DNA of 64,000 nt from Halostagnicola larsenii XH-48 (GCF_000517625.1 NZ_CP007055.1:62001-126000); one strand, 5' to 3'. Counted from the stretch's first letter, positions 17,316 to 26,324 are shown. Made by a program: numbers and translations. The notes: generated from the letters alone by a model not told the origin.

Positions 17316-17558
17316 ATGTCGCACGAATCGACCGTTACGTCAAAGGGACAAGTGACAATTCCGAAAGCGATTCGAGAGCGGATGGGTCTCGAGGCGGGAG
17401 AGACGGTGCTTTTCCGACTCGATGACGACGGCGGCGTTCGAATGGTTCGCGTTCCATCCGATCCGCAAGCACGACTCGAGGCCGCTCGAAACCGAGGTTC
17501 GACAGCCGACATCGATGCGACGGCGGCCCTAGAGCGAGAACGCCAACGGTGGTCGTGA
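17316..17558 (+). CDS. vapB: VapB-type antitoxin (AbrB/SpoVT domain)
   Basis: This 80-residue protein begins with a swapped-hairpin AbrB DNA-binding domain: STVTSKGQVTIPKAIRERMG followed by LEAGETVLFRL. The C-terminal tail is a charged helix that would bind and neutralise the toxin. The next gene starts directly after its stop (TGA GTG), so the pair is translationally coupled. A TTTATT element at 17281-17286 is a candidate promoter, and such antitoxins normally repress their own operon. Confidence 0.88.
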   Translation: MSHESTVTSKGQVTIPKAIRERMGLEAGETVLFRLDDDGGVRMVRVPSDPQARLEAARNRGSTADIDATAALERERQRWS

Positions 17559-17966
17559 GTGCACTATCTCGATTCGTGGGTCTGGCTCGAGTACGTCTTC
17601 GGCGGTGACGCCGACGCGGAGGCGGAAACTGCCCTCGAGAACGCTCGCGAAGATGATGGTCTCACCTCCACGATCGCGCTCACGGAAATCGATTACATTC
17701 TCCGACGCGATCTCGATACCGAGACGGCAGATTACGTCACGAGCTCGATCGAGGACGACGATTCAGTTCGAGTCGTTCCCGTCTCGAGCGAAATAGCACT
17801 TCACGCCTCGAATATCCGAAGCAAATATTACCAGCGCCGGGAGCGCGAACTGTCGTACGCCGACGCGCTGCATATTTCGACGGCGATCATCACCGAGTGT
17901 GACGTGATTCATACGGGAGATTCCGACTTCGAAGCCCTCGAGGAGATCGAGACGGTCGTCTACTGA
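17559..17966 (+). CDS. vapC: VapC-type PIN-domain toxin ribonuclease
   Basis: This 135-residue PIN nuclease has the acidic residues expected for metal binding: MHYLDSW near the start, TEIDY, SYADALH, and TGDSDFEAL near the end. Such toxins cut tRNA or rRNA and are held inactive by their antitoxin. It starts with GTG immediately after the vapB stop. Its last 7 bases overlap the end of the convergent membrane-protein gene. Confidence 0.9.
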   Translation: MHYLDSWVWLEYVFGGDADAEAETALENAREDDGLTSTIALTEIDYILRRDLDTETADYVTSSIEDDDSVRVVPVSSEIALHASNIRSKYYQRRERELSYADALHISTAIITECDVIHTGDSDFEALEEIETVVY

Positions 17967-18373
17967 TAGGTGCCGTTCGCCCCATCGAGCGCCTCGAGGG
18001 CCGCCCGGCGTTTTTCGACTACCGATTCGATCCGTTCTTTCTTGTCTTCGGGATCCTCGAGTCCTCGCAGCCAGTACAACGAACTGTAAAATGCCACCAG
18101 TTTGCCGATCTCGGATTCAGTGAGGAGGCCGAGATCACCCGCGGCGGACTCGTAGATAACGGGCGTTTCGACGCTGGTCGTCACCCGCTCGTAGCCCCCG
18201 TCGTCGACGATTTCGTCGACGTGTTCGTAGGCCCGAAGCTCCTGTCTGAACGCCTGTCGGAGCCGCCTCGTCGCGTCGCGTTCGCGCTTCCAGTAGAGCA
18301 GGTACGAGCCGGCTGCTGTGGCTATCGCACCGATGACTGCACCGAGGACGAACCCGACGGCCGTTTCGACCAT
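17960..18373 (-). CDS. Single-pass membrane protein of unknown function
   Basis: This 137-residue protein has one N-terminal membrane helix (VGFVLGAVIGAIATAAGSYLLYW), then a basic RERDATRRLRQAFRQE segment and a helical cytoplasmic domain. That domain includes GLLTESEIGKLVAFYSSLYWL. The pattern suggests a membrane-anchored coiled helical domain. I do not recognise a named family. It ends within the vapC stop region, tail to tail. Confidence 0.7.
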   Translation of the reverse strand: MVETAVGFVLGAVIGAIATAAGSYLLYWKRERDATRRLRQAFRQELRAYEHVDEIVDDGGYERVTTSVETPVIYESAAGDLGLLTESEIGKLVAFYSSLYWLRGLEDPEDKKERIESVVEKRRAALEALDGANGTYQ

Positions 18374-18563
18374 AGCGGACGAACGGTCGTCTCGAGGGTA
18401 AGTGGCCGGGTTGCACCTCGAGAAGCGACCGGATCGGATTCCATATTCGACGGTCGATCCGGCGACTCTCAGGCGAGCAACGAATCACCGTCGCTCGAGC
18501 GCGAGTAGAACCGAGTAATCGTCGGTACTCAGTACCGGTCTCGAGAGCCGCTACGGGCTGAAA

Positions 18564-18980
18564 TCAATCTTCAGTCGAGGTCTTCGATTTGTCCAGTTCG
18601 CCGCGATAGATTTTCGCCCCGTCCTGTGCGACCTTTTCGGCGAGGACGGCGCACTTAACCCGCATCGGGGAAATGTCGACGCCGAGCATGTCGATGATGT
18701 CGTCGCGATTCATCTCGAGCAGTTCGTCGACGGTTTTCCCGGTGAGCTTTCCGGAGAGCATGCTCGCGGAGGCCTGACTGATCGCACAGCCGTCGCCGGA
18801 AAAGGCGACGCGTTCGATCGTCCCCTCGTCGTCGAGTTTGACGTCCATGCGAATCTCGTCGCCGCACATCGGGTTCTCCCCGACGTGCGTGAAGGTCGGA
18901 TCCTCGAGTTCCCCGTAGTTTCGGGGACTCTTGTAGTGATCGAGGATCTGCTGTCGATACATATCCGAGCCCATTCCCAT
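18564..18980 (-). CDS. sufU: Fe-S cluster assembly scaffold, SufU/IscU type
   Basis: This 138-residue protein carries the three conserved scaffold cysteines in NPMCGDEI, SGDGCAISQAS and RVKCAVLAE, with the neighbouring aspartate of MCGDE. It receives sulfur from a cysteine desulfurase and builds or transfers Fe-S clusters or zinc-dependent sulfur. MYRQQILDHYKSPRNYG is the typical N-terminus. Starts at 18980, 18974 or 18962 are all possible; 18980 gives MGMGSDM. A long open frame continues upstream in a different-looking composition and is rejected. It lies in the same direction as sufS. Confidence 0.93.
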   Translation of the reverse strand: MGMGSDMYRQQILDHYKSPRNYGELEDPTFTHVGENPMCGDEIRMDVKLDDEGTIERVAFSGDGCAISQASASMLSGKLTGKTVDELLEMNRDDIIDMLGVDISPMRVKCAVLAEKVAQDGAKIYRGELDKSKTSTED

Positions 18981-19138
18981 AATTGGATCCGAGTACGGCT
19001 GTGCGCTGTAAAAGGATTCCGGGGCTACGTTCGACGCCTGCCGATCGCGAATTCGTTTCCGGTACGAAGCGCCGGCACTCGAGCGCCGTTCGTAGCTGGT
19101 GGTGACGCTCGAGTTCGCGGCGAAAAACGGTTGATGGT

Positions 19139-19399
19139 CTATGCTGTGTTCGAACCCTGGTCGGGATCGACCGGCGGGTTCAGGTAGCAGACGTCGGCGA
19201 CGACCATTGCGCCGACGATTGCAGCGGGCAGCAGTGCGTACTGTACCGGAATTCCCAGTACGGACGCGGCGACCAGCGCAACCGCGAACGCACCCAGGAC
19301 GATCCCGAGTGCGAAGTCGTATCGGGTCGCCGCGGTGAGAACGTCGACCAGGGTCTCGAACGGATCCCGTTCGGGAACGTCTCGTGGTGTCTCGTACAT
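19139..19399 (-). CDS. Small membrane protein with two predicted helices
   Basis: This 86-residue protein starts MYETPRDVPERDPFETLVDV, has a first helix (FALGIVLGAFAVALVAASVL) and a second (YALLPAAIVGAMVVADVCYL), and ends in a short acidic tail. A GAGGTGAG ribosome site lies about 5 bases before the ATG and fixes the start. It sits between sufS and sufU on the same strand. I recognise no family, and a role in Fe-S assembly is only suggested by position. Confidence 0.75.
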   Translation of the reverse strand: MYETPRDVPERDPFETLVDVLTAATRYDFALGIVLGAFAVALVAASVLGIPVQYALLPAAIVGAMVVADVCYLNPPVDPDQGSNTA

Positions 19400-19519
19400 T
19401 GTTCTCACCTCGGCGATACCGAGTAGGTGACTGAAAGTGAAAAATCCAGTGTGGGGGAGAACCACACACGGAAAGACTGTTCGGCGAGACTATTTGTGGG
19501 CTTCTTTCCAGTCATTCGC

Positions 19520-19658
19520 TTCGCTTACGTGAACAACTGGCGGTCTGGCGAGACGCACTGCGTCTCGCTGAGTGTCACTCGTTCGCCTCGCTCACTCGTG
19601 ACACCTCCGTCGATGAATCTCCTCGCACGCCGCTGTTCGCTTACGCGAACAACTGGCG
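19520..19658. repeat. Duplicated sufS 3' end flanking two hairpins
   Basis: A 23-base segment covering the last codons and stop of sufS (19636-19658) is repeated at 19520-19542 with one mismatch. Between the copies are two perfect inverted repeats: GCGAGACGC/GCGTCTCGC around 19548-19568, and GTGTCAC/GTGACAC around 19573-19602. These probably act as transcription terminators for sufS and may mark a small tandem duplication. Confidence 0.6.
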
Positions 19659-20885
19659 CGCGTCGTCGATTGCCGCAATCAACTTGTCGACCTCCTCGCG
19701 CGTGTTGTAGACGTAGAAGGACGCTCGAGCGGAGGCCGCGACGCCCAGTTTGTCGTGCAGCGGCTGGGTACAGTGATCGCCGGCCCGGATCGCGACCGTG
19801 TGGTCGTTCATGATCGAGGCGAGGTCGTGGGCGTGGACCGACTCGAGGTTGAACCCGACGAGCCCGCTTCGATCCGGTCCCGGCTCGGGGCCGTAGATTT
19901 CGATGTCGCCTTCGGCCTCGAGCCGTTCGTAGGCGTACTCGGCTAACTCCTCTTCGTGGGCCTGGATGCGTTCCATTCCGATCTCCTCGAGGTAGTCGAT
20001 CGCAGCCTCGAGGCCGACGGCTTCGGCGATCGGCGGCGTACCGGGTTCGAACTTCCAGGGGAGGTCCGCCCAGGTCGAATCCTCGAAGGTGACCTTGCGG
20101 ATCATGCCGCCGCCGTAGAGGTACGGGTCCATCTCCTCGAGCAGGTGTTGTTTCCCGTAGAGGACGCCGATACCGGTCGGCCCGGCCATCTTGTGCCCGG
20201 AGAACGCGTAGAAGTCGGCGTCGATAGCCTCGACGTCGACGGGACGGTTCGGAACGGCCTGCGCGCCGTCGATAAAGGAGAGCGCGTCGTGTTCGTGGGC
20301 GAGTTCGGTCAGTTCGGTGACGGGGTTGACGGTGCCGAGCGTGTTCGAGACGTGGACCGCGCTGAGGATGGCGGTGTCGTCGGTGATGCACTCGCGTGCG
20401 TGATCCATGTCGAGACGGCCGTCCTCGTCGATCCGGATGTATTTCACGTCCGCGCCCGTCTCGTGGGCGATCTGCTGCCAGGTGACCAGCGAGGCGTGGT
20501 GTTCCATCTCGGTGAGCACGACTTCGTCGCCGGGGCCGAGTTCGGACAGGCCCCACGAGTAGGCGACGAGGTTCTCGCTTTCGGTCGTGTTTTTCGTGAA
20601 GATGACCTCCTCGCGGCCGCTCGCGCCGATGAAGTCGGCGACGCGATCGTGGGCTCGTTCGTAGGCCTCGGAGGCCTCCTGACTGAGGTGGTGGATGCCT
20701 CGGTGGACGTTCGAGTTCGTCTGCCGGTAGTAGTCGCTCATCGCGTCGATAACCGGGTCGGGCGTCTGGGTTGTCGCGGCGTTATCGAGGTAGACCACCT
20801 GCTGGTCGTCGAACTCCCGCTCGAGGATCGGAAAGTCCGACCGAATACGCTCGATATCGAGCGTGCCGACGTTTTGTTGGCTCAT
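19641..20885 (-). CDS. sufS: Cysteine desulfurase SufS
   Basis: This 414-residue PLP enzyme removes sulfur from cysteine for Fe-S cluster assembly. The PLP lysine is in FSGHKMAGPTGIGVLYG. TEMEHHASLVTW and SAVHVSNTLGTVNPV are cofactor-contact motifs. The active cysteine is in RAGDHCTQPLHDKL. Length matches group II desulfurases. The start at MSQQNVGTLDIERIRSDFP is chosen because the upstream open frame has no conserved content. The gene ends at TTCGCGTAA, whose surroundings are repeated 116 bases downstream. Confidence 0.96.
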   Translation of the reverse strand: MSQQNVGTLDIERIRSDFPILEREFDDQQVVYLDNAATTQTPDPVIDAMSDYYRQTNSNVHRGIHHLSQEASEAYERAHDRVADFIGASGREEVIFTKNTTESENLVAYSWGLSELGPGDEVVLTEMEHHASLVTWQQIAHETGADVKYIRIDEDGRLDMDHARECITDDTAILSAVHVSNTLGTVNPVTELTELAHEHDALSFIDGAQAVPNRPVDVEAIDADFYAFSGHKMAGPTGIGVLYGKQHLLEEMDPYLYGGGMIRKVTFEDSTWADLPWKFEPGTPPIAEAVGLEAAIDYLEEIGMERIQAHEEELAEYAYERLEAEGDIEIYGPEPGPDRSGLVGFNLESVHAHDLASIMNDHTVAIRAGDHCTQPLHDKLGVAASARASFYVYNTREEVDKLIAAIDDARQLFA

Positions 20886-21077
20886 TAGTGGATTGGAGGG
20901 ACCGAAGACAAAACACTCCTTCGGTCCCACCCGTTTCTGCAGGCTTTCCCAACGGAACGGTGCGTGGCTCGAGCCGTGACCGAGGTATCGATTTCCCACG
21001 AAACGGTCCCTTTCTGCGATCGCGCGGACTAACCCCACCGTCTAACTGTCTCTGCTACTGAAACCCCGGCTGTCGAA

Positions 21078-21107
21078 CTATAAAAGACAATGTGGTAGAT
21101 AGTCCAC
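21078..21107 (+). promoter_or_regulatory. TATA box and imperfect palindrome before the ABC operon
   Basis: CTATAAAAG at 21078-21086 is a strong TATA box 23-31 bases before the ATG at 21109. Directly after it, 21092-21107 reads GTGGTAGATAGTCCAC, an imperfect palindrome covering the likely start point. It could be a repressor site. Confidence 0.55.
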
Positions 21108-21108
21108 G

Positions 21109-22101
21109 ATGGCTGCGATACGTACGTCCGGTTTGACGAAGCAGTATGGTGATCTGACCGCAGTCGACGACCTCGATCTCGAGGTCAGAGAGGGGGAGGT
21201 GTTCGGCTTTTTGGGGCCGAACGGCGCCGGCAAGTCGACGACGATCAACACGCTGTTGGATTTCACGCGACCGACCGCGGGGTCGGCGACGGTGCTCGGC
21301 TACGATTCACACGAGGACGCCGACGAGATCAGTCCCCGCGTCGGCGTCCTTCCGGAGGGATTCGATTGCTACCCGCGACTGACCGGCCGGCGTCACGTCG
21401 AGTTCGCGATCGAGACGAAAGACGCCGCGGACGATCCCGACGAACTCTTAGCGCGCGTCGGGTTGGATCCCGAGGACCGAAGCCGGCGAGCGGGGGAGTA
21501 TTCGACGGGAATGCGCCAGCGGCTCGCGACGGCGATGGCGCTCGTCGGCGATCCGGACCTGTTGATCATGGACGAACCATCCTCGGGGCTCGATCCACAC
21601 GGCATCCGCGAGATGCAAGACCTCGTCCGGAACGAGGCCGATTCCGGGACGACCGTCTTCTTCTCGAGTCACATCTTAGAACACGTCGAGGCGGTCTGTG
21701 ACCGCATCGGGGTGTTGAACGACGGCACTCTCGTCGCCGTCGACACGATCGAGGGACTGCGCGAGTCGATCGGCGGCGACGCGACGATGCGCCTGACGCT
21801 CGCAGCACCCGACGAGCGCGCCCGGGAGGTCGTTGGGTCGACCGAGGGGGTGACTTCGGTGTCCGTCTCCGGCCAGACGCTCGAGTGTTCCGTCGTCGAT
21901 CCGGCGGCGAAGGCGACGGTCATCGTCGAACTCGAACGAGCGGGCGCGACGATTCGCGACGTTCGGATCGAGGAAGTCTCGCTCGAGTCGCTGTTTACGA
22001 CGTTGACGAACGCCGATGGAGGACGGGAGAACCCCGGACGGAACCCGGAAACCCCCGCCGGTCCCACGTTGGAGAGCCCTGACAGTGGGGTGGCAGAATG
22101 A
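21109..22101 (+). CDS. ABC transporter ATP-binding subunit
   Basis: This is a 330-residue ATPase of the ABC-2 exporter type. Walker A is GPNGAGKST, the signature is YSTGMRQRLATAMAL, Walker B is LLIMDEPSSGLDP, and the H-loop is SSHILEHVEAV. About 80 extra C-terminal residues include a regulatory-looking domain and a disordered Pro-rich tail. The stop overlaps the permease start as ATGA, so both are coupled. The substrate is unknown; export of lipid, drug or peptide is typical of the class. Confidence 0.95.
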   Translation: MAAIRTSGLTKQYGDLTAVDDLDLEVREGEVFGFLGPNGAGKSTTINTLLDFTRPTAGSATVLGYDSHEDADEISPRVGVLPEGFDCYPRLTGRRHVEFAIETKDAADDPDELLARVGLDPEDRSRRAGEYSTGMRQRLATAMALVGDPDLLIMDEPSSGLDPHGIREMQDLVRNEADSGTTVFFSSHILEHVEAVCDRIGVLNDGTLVAVDTIEGLRESIGGDATMRLTLAAPDERAREVVGSTEGVTSVSVSGQTLECSVVDPAAKATVIVELERAGATIRDVRIEEVSLESLFTTLTNADGGRENPGRNPETPAGPTLESPDSGVAE

Positions 22102-22979
22102 CCTCTCATATCGGGACCGTCGCGCGAAAGGACTTCGCCGATGCCGGCCGATCGAAACTCCTCTGGATCCTGATCGGGCTGCTCGTCGTCATCGCCGGTG
22201 TGGGCTACGTGGCTATCTGGGCGACCGTCGAGGACGTCGCCGGCGCCGAGGTGCTGGGATTTCTCGGGTTTCCGTTACAGGTAGTCCTCCCGGTCGCCGC
22301 GCTCATCGTCGGCTACATGGCCGTCGTCGGCGAACGACGGTCGGGAAGCATCAAACTCTTGCTCGGCCTGCCACCGAACCGGTCCGACGTCGTCTTCGGG
22401 AAGTTACTGGGTCGAACCGCCGTCGTCGTCGTTGCGGTCGCGCTCGCGTTCCTCGTCGCCCTCGTCCTCAGTCTGGCGCTTTTCGGCACCGTCCCGCTCG
22501 TCGACTGGCTCGCCTTCGGGGCGCTGACCGTGCTGTTCGGAATTACCTTCGTCGGGATGGCGGTCGGCGTCTCCGCGAGCGTTTCGTCGCGGGGTCGTTC
22601 GATGGCTATCGTCGTTGGAATCTACATGGTGTTCGTCGCCCTCTGGGAACTCCTTACCGCCGGCTCGTACTACCTCCTCTACGACGAAGGGCCGCCGCTC
22701 GAACCGGAAACCTGGTATCTGCTACTCGATCAGTTCAATCCGATCTTCGCGTACACGAACCTGGCGAGTTCCGTCGTCGAAGGTAACATCTTTCCCTTCC
22801 AGTTCCAGTACGGCCTCGAGTCGATCGAAGCCTACCAGCTGACGCCGGCCGAACGCTACGCCGGATCCGGCGACGCCCCGTTCTTCCTCCAGGAGTGGTT
22901 TGGGCTCGTCGTCCTCGTCTTCTGGCTCGTCGTCCCCGTCGCTATCGGGTACTATCGTTTCCAGCGAGCGGAGTTGTAA
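22098..22979 (+). CDS. ABC-2 type permease subunit
   Basis: This 293-residue membrane protein has about six hydrophobic segments, the first being LLWILIGLLVVIAGVGYVAIW. It is the membrane partner of the ATPase whose stop it overlaps. Conserved haloarchaeal features include ERRSGSIKLLLGLPPNRSDV after the second helix and an aromatic-rich extracellular loop containing QFNPIFAYTNLASSVV. No substrate can be deduced. Confidence 0.93.
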   Translation: MTSHIGTVARKDFADAGRSKLLWILIGLLVVIAGVGYVAIWATVEDVAGAEVLGFLGFPLQVVLPVAALIVGYMAVVGERRSGSIKLLLGLPPNRSDVVFGKLLGRTAVVVVAVALAFLVALVLSLALFGTVPLVDWLAFGALTVLFGITFVGMAVGVSASVSSRGRSMAIVVGIYMVFVALWELLTAGSYYLLYDEGPPLEPETWYLLLDQFNPIFAYTNLASSVVEGNIFPFQFQYGLESIEAYQLTPAERYAGSGDAPFFLQEWFGLVVLVFWLVVPVAIGYYRFQRAEL

Positions 22980-23006
22980 CCCTGCGACATTCCGCAGGCT
23001 CCTGTC

Positions 23007-23315
23007 CTACATCCGCAATAACTGCGCGTGAACCGTCTCGCCGACCTCGAGCACGTTCGCCTCGTCGACGATACCCTCGTCGACCGCGAGGTCGACTGCC
23101 TTTTCGCCGACGATGTTGGCGACGGTCGCTCGAGCGAGACTGTTCGTGACCTCCTGCTCGCCGGCGTCGTCCCCGCCGTAAAACTCCTCGGTGACCGTCA
23201 GCGAGAACTCGCCGCTCTCGAACGTCTCCCCGAGGACCTCGCGGTCGCAGACGGCGACGAGCAACCCCTCCGGCGTTTCGCGTTCCGCGACGATCATGTC
23301 CCTCTCAGATGTCAT
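23007..23315 (-). CDS. DUF424-family protein
   Basis: This 102-residue acidic protein matches the archaeal DUF424 family: ETPEGLLVAVCDREVLGETF, then ATVANIVGEKAVDLAVDEG and VGETVHAQLLRM. The family is often encoded beside translation genes, but its role is not established. The ATG six codons inside has a purine-rich GAGAGGGAC just before it, so the true start may be MIVAERETPEG. It follows the TPR gene by 11 bases on the same strand and is likely cotranscribed. Confidence 0.85.
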   Translation of the reverse strand: MTSERDMIVAERETPEGLLVAVCDREVLGETFESGEFSLTVTEEFYGGDDAGEQEVTNSLARATVANIVGEKAVDLAVDEGIVDEANVLEVGETVHAQLLRM

Positions 23316-23326
23316 CGCTACTCACG

Positions 23327-24088
23327 CTACTCCTGTAGCTGCTGGCGCTCTTCGACGAGTCGCTCTTCGGCGTTCTCGCGCATTTCGTTGGCCTCCTCGG
23401 CGATCTCCTCGGCCTCGTCGTACTCGCCGAGCTCCTCGAGAATCCGCGCTTTTTCCTCTAGAACTTGCGCGTTTCGGAGTCCGAGTCGAATCGCGTTGTC
23501 GATGCAATTGTGTGCCTCCTCGGCGAGGCCGCGTTCCGCGAGGAAAAACGCCCGATTGAACCAGGCCTGGGCGAACCGCTCGTCGATCTCGACGGCGCGT
23601 TCGGCGTGCTCGAGCGCCTGTGCGGTCTCGCCGAACTCCCAGAGCGCGTACGCGAGGTTCGTCTCCGCGCTCGCGGCGTGTTCGCTCGAGTCGTCGATGC
23701 GAAGGGCCTCCTGGTGTGCGCCGATCGCCTGATCGTACTCCTCGAGTTCGGCGTGGGCCACGCCCTTGTTCACCCACGCCTCCTGCTCGACGAGGTCGTC
23801 CTCGGCGAAGTTGGCCGCCCGTTCGAAGGCTTCGGTCGCCTGCTCGTGGCGATTGATCCGCATGTAGCTTAGCCCTACCTCGAGCAGTTCTTCTGCGTCG
23901 ACCTCGTCGCTCCCGATATTTCGCTCGTCCAGCAGATCCGTAACGGCGCGGGAGTCGACCGGGTCGACCTTCGTCGGATCGACGCCGAGTTCCGGCGGAT
24001 CGAGATCGAACTCCTCGTACGACTGATCGATCCCCTCCCCCTCGGAGAACTGGTGTTCGTCCTCTCGCTCGTCCTCTCGTTCGGTCAT
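23327..24088 (-). CDS. Tetratricopeptide-repeat protein
   Basis: This 253-residue soluble protein has an acidic N-terminus of about 65 residues, then about five helical TPR units. Examples are EQATEAFERAANFAEDD, DQAIGAHQEALRIDD and QALEHAERAVEIDER. The C-terminal ~40 residues form a charged coiled helix ending ERLVEERQQLQE. TPRs mediate protein contacts and no catalytic domain is present. A TCTTAACA element at 24106-24113 lies about 20-25 bases before the ATG, indicating a short leader. It heads an operon with the DUF424 gene. Confidence 0.9.
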   Translation of the reverse strand: MTEREDEREDEHQFSEGEGIDQSYEEFDLDPPELGVDPTKVDPVDSRAVTDLLDERNIGSDEVDAEELLEVGLSYMRINRHEQATEAFERAANFAEDDLVEQEAWVNKGVAHAELEEYDQAIGAHQEALRIDDSSEHAASAETNLAYALWEFGETAQALEHAERAVEIDERFAQAWFNRAFFLAERGLAEEAHNCIDNAIRLGLRNAQVLEEKARILEELGEYDEAEEIAEEANEMRENAEERLVEERQQLQE

Positions 24089-24294
24089 TAGTATTTTTTG
24101 GCGGCGAGGACTGTTAAGACCTGCGACCGACTAGAGTCGGTGGTTTGCTGCCTGCCTTCCGTGGTCCGTTGTCTCGCTCTTCGATCGGTGGCTCCCCGCA
24201 CTTCGGCCTCCGCTGTTCCCGTTGGTAGTCCGCTGTCTCTCGAGCGGCTTGGTTCTCCCGTCCGTTGAATACCGTCGCGCTCGAATCACCGCCC

Positions 24295-24852
24295 ATGCGA
24301 CTGTTCGTCAGCGTCGACCTCCCCGAGGACCTCGCAGAACCGATCGCAGACCTCCAGGCGACGCTCGAGGACGCAAGCGGATTGAAACTCGTCGATCCCA
24401 CGCAGGCCCACATCACGCTCACATTCCTCGGCGACGTCGCCGAGGCTCGAGTGCCGGCACTCGAGTCCGAACTCGAAGCTGCCGTCGCGGATGCGGATCT
24501 CGACCCGTTTCCCGCCCGATTCGGCGGGCTCGGCGTCTTTCCGGACCTCGAGTACATCACCGTCGTCTGGCTCGGCGTCGAAACCGGCGGGGAGCAACTT
24601 CGACAGTTACACGAGGCGATCGAAGCCAAAACGACGGCGATGGGCTTCGAGGCAGCGGAACACGACTTCACGCCACACGTCACCCTCGCCCGGATGGAAC
24701 ACGCCGGCGGAAAGGACCTCGTTCAGCGCGTTGTCAGCAATCGCGATCCGACCGTTGGAGAAACGCGCGTCGAGTCGGTTCGCTTGACCGAGAGCACGCT
24801 CGAGACTGATGGTCCCGTGTATTCGACGGTGCGACGAATACCGCTGCGGTAA
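24295..24852 (+). CDS. thpR: RNA 2',3'-cyclic phosphodiesterase
   Basis: This 185-residue member of the 2H phosphoesterase family has two catalytic HxTx motifs, AHITLTFLG and PHVTLARME, about 85 residues apart. It starts MRLFVSVDLPEDL, typical of ThpR/LigT, which opens 2',3'-cyclic phosphates left by RNA cleavage such as tRNA intron removal. An upstream in-frame start would add 10 residues without similarity and is rejected. Confidence 0.93.
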   Translation: MRLFVSVDLPEDLAEPIADLQATLEDASGLKLVDPTQAHITLTFLGDVAEARVPALESELEAAVADADLDPFPARFGGLGVFPDLEYITVVWLGVETGGEQLRQLHEAIEAKTTAMGFEAAEHDFTPHVTLARMEHAGGKDLVQRVVSNRDPTVGETRVESVRLTESTLETDGPVYSTVRRIPLR

Positions 24853-24974
24853 CCGATCTGTTCGTCCGAACCCGTTTAGCTCGCGAACTCGACCCGTCTC
24901 GTCGGTGATCGTCTTTCGAACGTGTGCGGGAGCGCAAGCGCGTCTTTGATTACCGTCGCCAGTTTAGGTCGCGT

Positions 24975-25736
24975 ATGGATCCGGCGGTCTTACGAGAGGA
25001 TATGGTCGACGGACTCGAGTCCCCGGCCAAAGGAATCCTCACCGACGAGGATATCGGCGTCGCGATGCGTGACGTCTCTCGCCACGAGTTCTTCGACGAC
25101 GAGCGATTGGCCTACGCCGACCGGGATACCGACTGCCTCGGAACGCGCGTCCTCGCACCCAGCGTGGCCGCTCGCTTGTTGCAGTTCCTTTCGCCGACCG
25201 CCGACGACGACGTTTTGATCGTCGGTGCCGGCGTGGGCTACACGGCGGCCGTCGCCGCCGAACTCGTCGGCGAGGCGAACGTCCACGCCATCGATATCGC
25301 TAGACCGATCGTCTACGAAGCGCGAGCGAACCTCGAGAACGCCGGATACGACGGCATTCTCGTCGACTGCGCCGACGGCGCGTCCGGACTGCCGGAGTAC
25401 GCCCCGTTCGATCGCATCCTCCTCGAAGCGACCGCGATAGCGCCGCCGGAGGCGCTCGTCCGCCAGTTGGCCGACGGCGGTCGATTGGTGTACCCGCGAG
25501 GCGGCCATCCACAGCGACTGACGGCAGTTGCGCCGGACGGCACCGCGACCGCGGTCGAACGCGGTGTCGTCTCGTTCGATCCGCTGTTAGTCGAGGGTGA
25601 ACAGTCCGGGGCCGTCGAACGAAACCGGACCGCTCGAGAGGACCGCGAGCATGCGGTCCGGCACGCACAGTCACGGCGGGGCTGGGAACAGGAGTGGATC
25701 GAATGGGAGGGAACGATCAGCTCTCGGTCACGATAA
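24975..25736 (+). CDS. pcm: Protein-L-isoaspartate O-methyltransferase family protein
   Basis: This 253-residue SAM-dependent methyltransferase has the repair-enzyme layout: an N-terminal region with VSRHEFFDDERLAYAD, the SAM site LIVGAGVGYTAAVAAEL, and FDRILLEATAIAPPEALVRQL. It would methylate isoaspartyl residues in damaged proteins. The usual catalytic threonine/serine region near GTRVLAPSVAARLL is altered compared with bacterial Pcm, so substrate may differ. The C-terminal tail of ~50 residues is basic and Arg-rich. The last 20 bases overlap the convergent gene. Confidence 0.85.
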   Translation: MDPAVLREDMVDGLESPAKGILTDEDIGVAMRDVSRHEFFDDERLAYADRDTDCLGTRVLAPSVAARLLQFLSPTADDDVLIVGAGVGYTAAVAAELVGEANVHAIDIARPIVYEARANLENAGYDGILVDCADGASGLPEYAPFDRILLEATAIAPPEALVRQLADGGRLVYPRGGHPQRLTAVAPDGTATAVERGVVSFDPLLVEGEQSGAVERNRTAREDREHAVRHAQSRRGWEQEWIEWEGTISSRSR

Positions 25737-26169
25737 TCTCGTTGTTGCCCTGTTCGTCCACGTAGTCGGTGCTCGTCGGCGGGTGGACGTCGATCTCGAG
25801 CGTTCCCGTTCCCTGTCCCTGTCTGATTTCGGGCTCGAGATCGACCGAAGCGATCCCGTCGCTATCCGTTTCCGCGTCTTCGGTTTCGGTTATCGATGCG
25901 CTCCCGCTCGAGACGATGACGGTTGCGTCTTCGACCTCGTTTCCGTCGTCGCCGACCACGGTGATGTTGACCTCTTCTTGGGTTTCGGCGGGAACCGTCG
26001 TCGGCTCTATCTCGACGTCGACTTCGGTCTGTGAGAGCGTTCCGATGCCGCTGAGCATGTTCATCATAATTCCGAGGCAGGCGACGCCGACGACGAGCGC
26101 GATGACGAGTCGAATCGGGAGTCCTTCGATCGCTCGCTCGTCCTCGTGAAATCCTCCGGGAGTTCGCAT
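25717..26169 (-). CDS. Membrane-anchored Ig-like/carboxypeptidase-regulatory-like domain protein
   Basis: This 150-residue protein begins with a short charged head, then RAIEGLPIRLVIALVVGVA, one hydrophobic helix resembling a pilin-like or uncleaved anchor. An extracellular beta domain follows (EEVNITVVGDDGNEVEDATV, DSDGIASVDLEPEIRQG), of the type found in Ig-like adhesins. The prepilin-like look of the N-terminus is suggestive only. It ends tail to tail with the pcm-like gene, overlapping by 20 bases. Confidence 0.75.
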   Translation of the reverse strand: MRTPGGFHEDERAIEGLPIRLVIALVVGVACLGIMMNMLSGIGTLSQTEVDVEIEPTTVPAETQEEVNITVVGDDGNEVEDATVIVSSGSASITETEDAETDSDGIASVDLEPEIRQGQGTGTLEIDVHPPTSTDYVDEQGNNEIIVTES

Positions 26170-26324
26170 ACGGCGTTTGGCCGACCCCTCGTATATAAAC
26201 TCCCGTCCGAAATCCGTATTCGGGTTATCCCGTTGCTCGTAACGCTCGTTCGATCGGCCCGCTTCCTATCGGTTTCCAAAATGTAGACCGCTCGAGAGAG
26301 CAAAATAGCTACTCACGGGGTTAA

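Noticed and set aside
18564-19469. 301-codon version of the SufU gene
   Set aside because: The extra N-terminal part overlaps the small membrane-protein gene in another frame and has no similarity to scaffold proteins. SufU begins near 18980.
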